From Oscillospiraceae bacterium (GTDB taxonomy: Bacteria; Bacillota; Clostridia; Oscillospirales; Acutalibacteraceae): a stretch of 16,622 nt of DNA. Position 1 is the stretch's first letter; each line of letters starts with the position of its first letter. The position numbers were made by a program, and so were the translations under genes. Shown here one piece after another: positions 13,798-16,622 of the stretch. The stretch is from contig WREG01000019.1 in assembly GCA_009779455.1 (NCBI GenBank), positions 1 to 16,622 of the forward strand, read 5' to 3'. The notes under the pieces were generated by a model. That model was not told the DNA's origin and searched no databases. It worked only from the letters and a program-made list of their open reading frames with translations.

Positions 13798-16206
13798 ATG
13801 GTTTCCGGAAAATTAAAAGGGCTTAAAATTTTATTGCCGGACAGCCCCTCTGAGCTTACGCAAAAAGCGGCTCAGATTTTTGCCGATGAGGCAAACAATA
13901 GGACGGGGTTGATTGTCGGCGCGGAAAAATATTCAAAAACTGCGGATTGCGGAAATTATATCATGTTCTGCGAAGAATATGAAGCAAAAAAAATTGAAAA
14001 CGTGAAAAGCAAATTGGATAAACTGCCCCAGACCGGCGCGGAAGGGTATAAAATCTACCCGGAGATATCGGGCGGCGGGGCAAAGATCATCGCTGCGGGA
14101 AACGACGGCAGGGGCGTTATTTACGCGGCGGGGAAGCTGCTGCGCTCCCTTTGCCTCAAAGAAGGCTCCATATCAATTGCGGATGGGATAAAGTCCGTCA
14201 GCATTACCCCGGATTTCCCCGTAAGAGGGCATCAGCTGGGCTACAGGAGCAAAAACAACACCTATGACGCTTGGAATTTCGCCGATTTTAAACAATATAT
14301 AATCGACTGCATCATTTTCGGCGCGAATACCATAGAGCTTCTTCCCCCGAGGTCCGACGACGACCTGTTTTCGGAACTGTTTCCCGTTGACCCGACGGAA
14401 ATGATGCGCGATTTATCGGAATTGATACATTCTTACGGCATGGAGGTATCAGTATGGTACCCGAATATGGGCGGGGATTACAGCGACCCGGCCATTGTGG
14501 CGAAGGAATACGCGGAGCGGGAGAAAATATTCTCATGCATACCCTATATTGACAGCGTTATGATCCCGGGCGGCGACCCGGGGGACGAGGAACCCGAAAA
14601 ACTGTTCGCTCTTACCGAAGATTACGTTAAGCTTTGCAGAAAATACCATCCGAATGTCAAATTTTATCTGTCCCCCCAAAATACAGCCCCTGACGGCGCG
14701 TGGATGGACGATTTTTATAAAAAAGCGGAAGAATCAGGGCATTTTCTCGCCGGGGTATCCCACGGCCCGTGGATACGCGACGATATCCCTGCGATGAAAT
14801 CAAGGCTGCCGGAAGGAATGCCCGTCAGAAACTACCCAGACATAAGCCACAGCCTTCAATGCCAGTACCATATCGGGAACATGGCGACGGCCTACCGCAT
14901 GGTGTACGGCAGGGAGGCCGTCAACCCGCGCCCCGCGGCTTTCAAACACATACATAATATGTATGAAGGCGGCACGATAGGCTCCGTCACTTATTCTGAA
15001 GGCGTGCACGACGATTTCAATAAGATGATATGGTGCGACCAGGATTTCACAAAGGCAAGGCCGGTTATTGAAACCGTCAGGGATTATGTCCGCTTCTTTA
15101 TTTCCCCGGATGATGTCGATGAGATAACGGACGCGGTATACGCCATCGAACAAAACTGGGAGAAGCCGATAACCTCGGGCCAAGCGGACGATACCTTCGA
15201 TAAATGGCTTAAAATCGAGAAAAAGCTGGGTGAAAAATTAAAAAAGAATTACAGATACCAAATGCTTATGCTGAGGGCGTACGGCGACAAATTCGTCAAG
15301 ATGCGCTGTTTGCAGGAGGCAGAGCTGGAAGAAAAAGCTTTGTCGGCCCTCGCGGAATACCCGTCCGGCTGCGACAAAGCGATGGATAAGGCATGGTTCA
15401 TACTCGACGAAAAATCAAGGCGGCCGGCCGCCGAGGATTTGAGGGACAAGGTCAAGCTTATCGGAGACATCCTCAACAGGCTCATAAAAATCCAGCTGGA
15501 CGTCCGTATCCACAGGGGGACGGAATACAGCCGGGGGGCGCATTTGGAGGTTCTCGAAATCCCCCTTAACAATTATCAGTATTTGACGGAAAATTTTAAG
15601 ATGATTTATAAATTGCCTGCCGAAAAAGACAAAACAGCGGCGATTGAAAAAATATTGAACCGCAAAAACCCGGGCGAAGGCGGTTTTTACACGAATTTTT
15701 GCGTCGAGGAAAGCGATTTTGTGATAAGCGGCGAGAAATTTGAGGACGACCCCGGATATCTCAGGTCGCCGCGCTTCTGCGTCGATGTCCACAGGCTGGT
15801 CCCGTATCTAATCGAGGCGAAAGGGTCATATAGGGAAATCCCCATGCCCATGGAATGGATGTCGAACGTCAAGTCGATTTACGGCACGGAAATAACGGTA
15901 AAATATGAGGGGCTTGACCCGGGGGCGTCTTATAAAATAGAGGTTGTATATCCGCAGGTCTGCGAAGGCGACTGCAATGCGCGGCTGACGGCGGGCGGCG
16001 GGGCTGTCATACACAAAGGGCTGCCCGCACAGCGGCATACGGGGGAATGGCCCTGCTGGAGGAACCTGCGCGACAATTTCGACCCCGTTTTTGAATTCGG
16101 AATCCCGAAGGAAGCTTATAAGGACGGGTCGCTCACCCTTACATGGGCGCCTGACGACGGAATAAGCCGCATAGACGTCTGCGAAGCTAAAATTATCAAA
16201 ATTTAA
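13798..16206 (+). CDS. Glycosidase-like protein with GH20-type N-terminal domain and TIM barrel
   Basis: A protein of 802 residues without a signal peptide, so probably cytoplasmic. Residues 1-140 look like the non-catalytic GH20b/zincin-like fold domain that precedes many hexosaminidase and glucuronidase barrels (EGYKIYPEISGGGAKIIAAGNDGRGVIYAAGKLLRSL pattern). A TIM barrel follows from DFPVRGHQLGYR (about 139) to about 440. Acidic candidates are GGDPGDEE (258-265) and YSEGVHDDFNK (399-409), then DYVRFF and AIEQNW as in GH84/GH115-like and related bacterial proteins. A helical region and a beta-sandwich (about 660-802) complete it. No classical GH20 His-x-Gly-Gly-Asp-Glu is found. The ATG at 13798 and a GTG at 13795 are both near GGAGGAG; ATG is preferred for 8-10 nt spacing. 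The substrate is unknown. Family placement is tentative. Confidence 0.72.
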   Translation: MVSGKLKGLKILLPDSPSELTQKAAQIFADEANNRTGLIVGAEKYSKTADCGNYIMFCEEYEAKKIENVKSKLDKLPQTGAEGYKIYPEISGGGAKIIAAGNDGRGVIYAAGKLLRSLCLKEGSISIADGIKSVSITPDFPVRGHQLGYRSKNNTYDAWNFADFKQYIIDCIIFGANTIELLPPRSDDDLFSELFPVDPTEMMRDLSELIHSYGMEVSVWYPNMGGDYSDPAIVAKEYAEREKIFSCIPYIDSVMIPGGDPGDEEPEKLFALTEDYVKLCRKYHPNVKFYLSPQNTAPDGAWMDDFYKKAEESGHFLAGVSHGPWIRDDIPAMKSRLPEGMPVRNYPDISHSLQCQYHIGNMATAYRMVYGREAVNPRPAAFKHIHNMYEGGTIGSVTYSEGVHDDFNKMIWCDQDFTKARPVIETVRDYVRFFISPDDVDEITDAVYAIEQNWEKPITSGQADDTFDKWLKIEKKLGEKLKKNYRYQMLMLRAYGDKFVKMRCLQEAELEEKALSALAEYPSGCDKAMDKAWFILDEKSRRPAAEDLRDKVKLIGDILNRLIKIQLDVRIHRGTEYSRGAHLEVLEIPLNNYQYLTENFKMIYKLPAEKDKTAAIEKILNRKNPGEGGFYTNFCVEESDFVISGEKFEDDPGYLRSPRFCVDVHRLVPYLIEAKGSYREIPMPMEWMSNVKSIYGTEITVKYEGLDPGASYKIEVVYPQVCEGDCNARLTAGGGAVIHKGLPAQRHTGEWPCWRNLRDNFDPVFEFGIPKEAYKDGSLTLTWAPDDGISRIDVCEAKIIKI

Positions 16207-16230
16207 CGGCGCAGGAACCAAAATACAGTA

Positions 16231-16264
16231 AAAAAAGGATTGTTTTTCAACAATCCTTTTTTTT
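16231..16264. terminator. Bidirectional terminator between convergent genes
   Basis: GGATTGTT (16237-16244) pairs with AACAATCC (16249-16256) around TTTC, extended by A6/T8 flanks. It lies 24 bp after the glycosidase-like stop and 15 bp beyond the stop of the convergent surface-protein gene, and gives a U-run on both strands. Confidence 0.93.
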
Positions 16265-16279
16265 GGTTGAATATCGGTT

Positions 16280-16622
16280 TTATGGGACGGTCACCAGCTC
16301 GGTAGTCGTTTCAACCGGGTAATCTATCACGTATATGGGGTCAAAGCCGAAGAACCCTACGAAAGCGTTAATGATTATGCGGATCATCCTCAAAATGAAC
16401 TCGAAAATCTGCCTCAGCAAATTGGCGACCCAGCCGAGGGTTTTGTTTCCGGCCGCCGGGACGGGCCTTGTTTCGGACGCGCCGCAGCCGGACCTTATGC
16501 AAAGGCGGGTTTCCGTCCTTGCGGCGGTATTCGGGATCCAGCTGCTCCACAGATGATTGTCGGGTGCGATTGCGGTGTATTCTTCACCGCAGACCATGCA
16601 TATCGCCCCTTTCACGCAGGTA
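16280..16622 (-). CDS. Surface-type protein with Cys-x-x-Cys modules, C-terminal end (5' end beyond right edge)
   Basis: The reading frame is open to the right edge (T-C-V ahead of the GTG at 16613-16615), so the true start lies outside the window and only about 113 residues are seen. The visible N-terminal part has a CMVCGEEYTA module, then a second CIRSGCGASETRPV module. This matches the short Cys-pair repeats of the ...TCTVCGATET... kind found in many large secreted proteins of gut Clostridia, between or after functional domains. The C-terminal part (TLGWVANLLRQIFEFILRMIRIIINAFVGFFG) is a long hydrophobic or amphipathic stretch, followed by an acidic-polar tail that ends TTELVTVP. There is no LPXTG. 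The catalytic or binding part of the protein is off the window, so the function is unknown. Confidence 0.7.
   Translation of the reverse strand, partial: TCVKGAICMVCGEEYTAIAPDNHLWSSWIPNTAARTETRLCIRSGCGASETRPVPAAGNKTLGWVANLLRQIFEFILRMIRIIINAFVGFFGFDPIYVIDYPVETTTELVTVP

Overview
The window reads as a chromosomal segment of a Gram-positive, low-to-mid GC Bacillota, most likely a Clostridia-type anaerobe. The evidence is an S-box (SAM-I) riboswitch ahead of metK, strong AGGAGG-type ribosome sites, textbook TTGACA/TATAAT promoters, a tau-type DnaX with a long acidic linker, and secreted proteins with Gram-positive signal peptides. There are no rRNA or tRNA genes, no CRISPR array, no transposase and no phage gene. 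The organism assignment is an inference from these traits only.

Left part (1-3700), housekeeping, all on the minus strand. metK runs off the left edge and is preceded by its own sigma-A promoter and a SAM-I riboswitch. To its right lies dnaX, and upstream of dnaX a rhomboid-fold membrane protein that lacks the GxSG protease motif; both probably share the promoter at 3569-3597. Between these two genes is an 81-bp block bounded by TGAACC/GGTTCA inverted repeats and full of strong stems.

Middle part (3700-8250). An Eis-like GNAT acetyltransferase gene has its own promoter and a strong terminator. It is followed by a 652-residue thioredoxin/six-hairpin (DUF255, YyaL/SPATA20) protein. This gene converges, with a 4-bp gap, on a minus-strand gene for a type I phosphodiesterase/alkaline-phosphatase-superfamily enzyme.

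Accessory metabolic part (8300-12960). Two divergent units share a 297-bp control region. To the left is a 410-residue URO-D-fold protein, with the phosphodiesterase gene 61 bp downstream. To the right is a compact four-gene operon: creatininase-family amidohydrolase, aldo/keto reductase (ATGA overlap), GNAT acetyltransferase, and a second, shorter URO-D-fold protein. The operon has a near-consensus promoter. Two distant URO-D homologues, a creatininase and an AKR with no corrinoid protein, haem genes or transporter nearby make this the most unusual part of the window. The substrate cannot be read from the sequence.

Right part (12960-16622). A small secreted protein (minus) is divergent from a cytoplasmic glycosidase-like protein of about 800 residues (plus). 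That gene in turn converges, across a bidirectional terminator, on the 3' end of a Cys-module surface-type protein entering from the right edge. Both minus-strand proteins end in a hydrophobic segment without an LPXTG motif.
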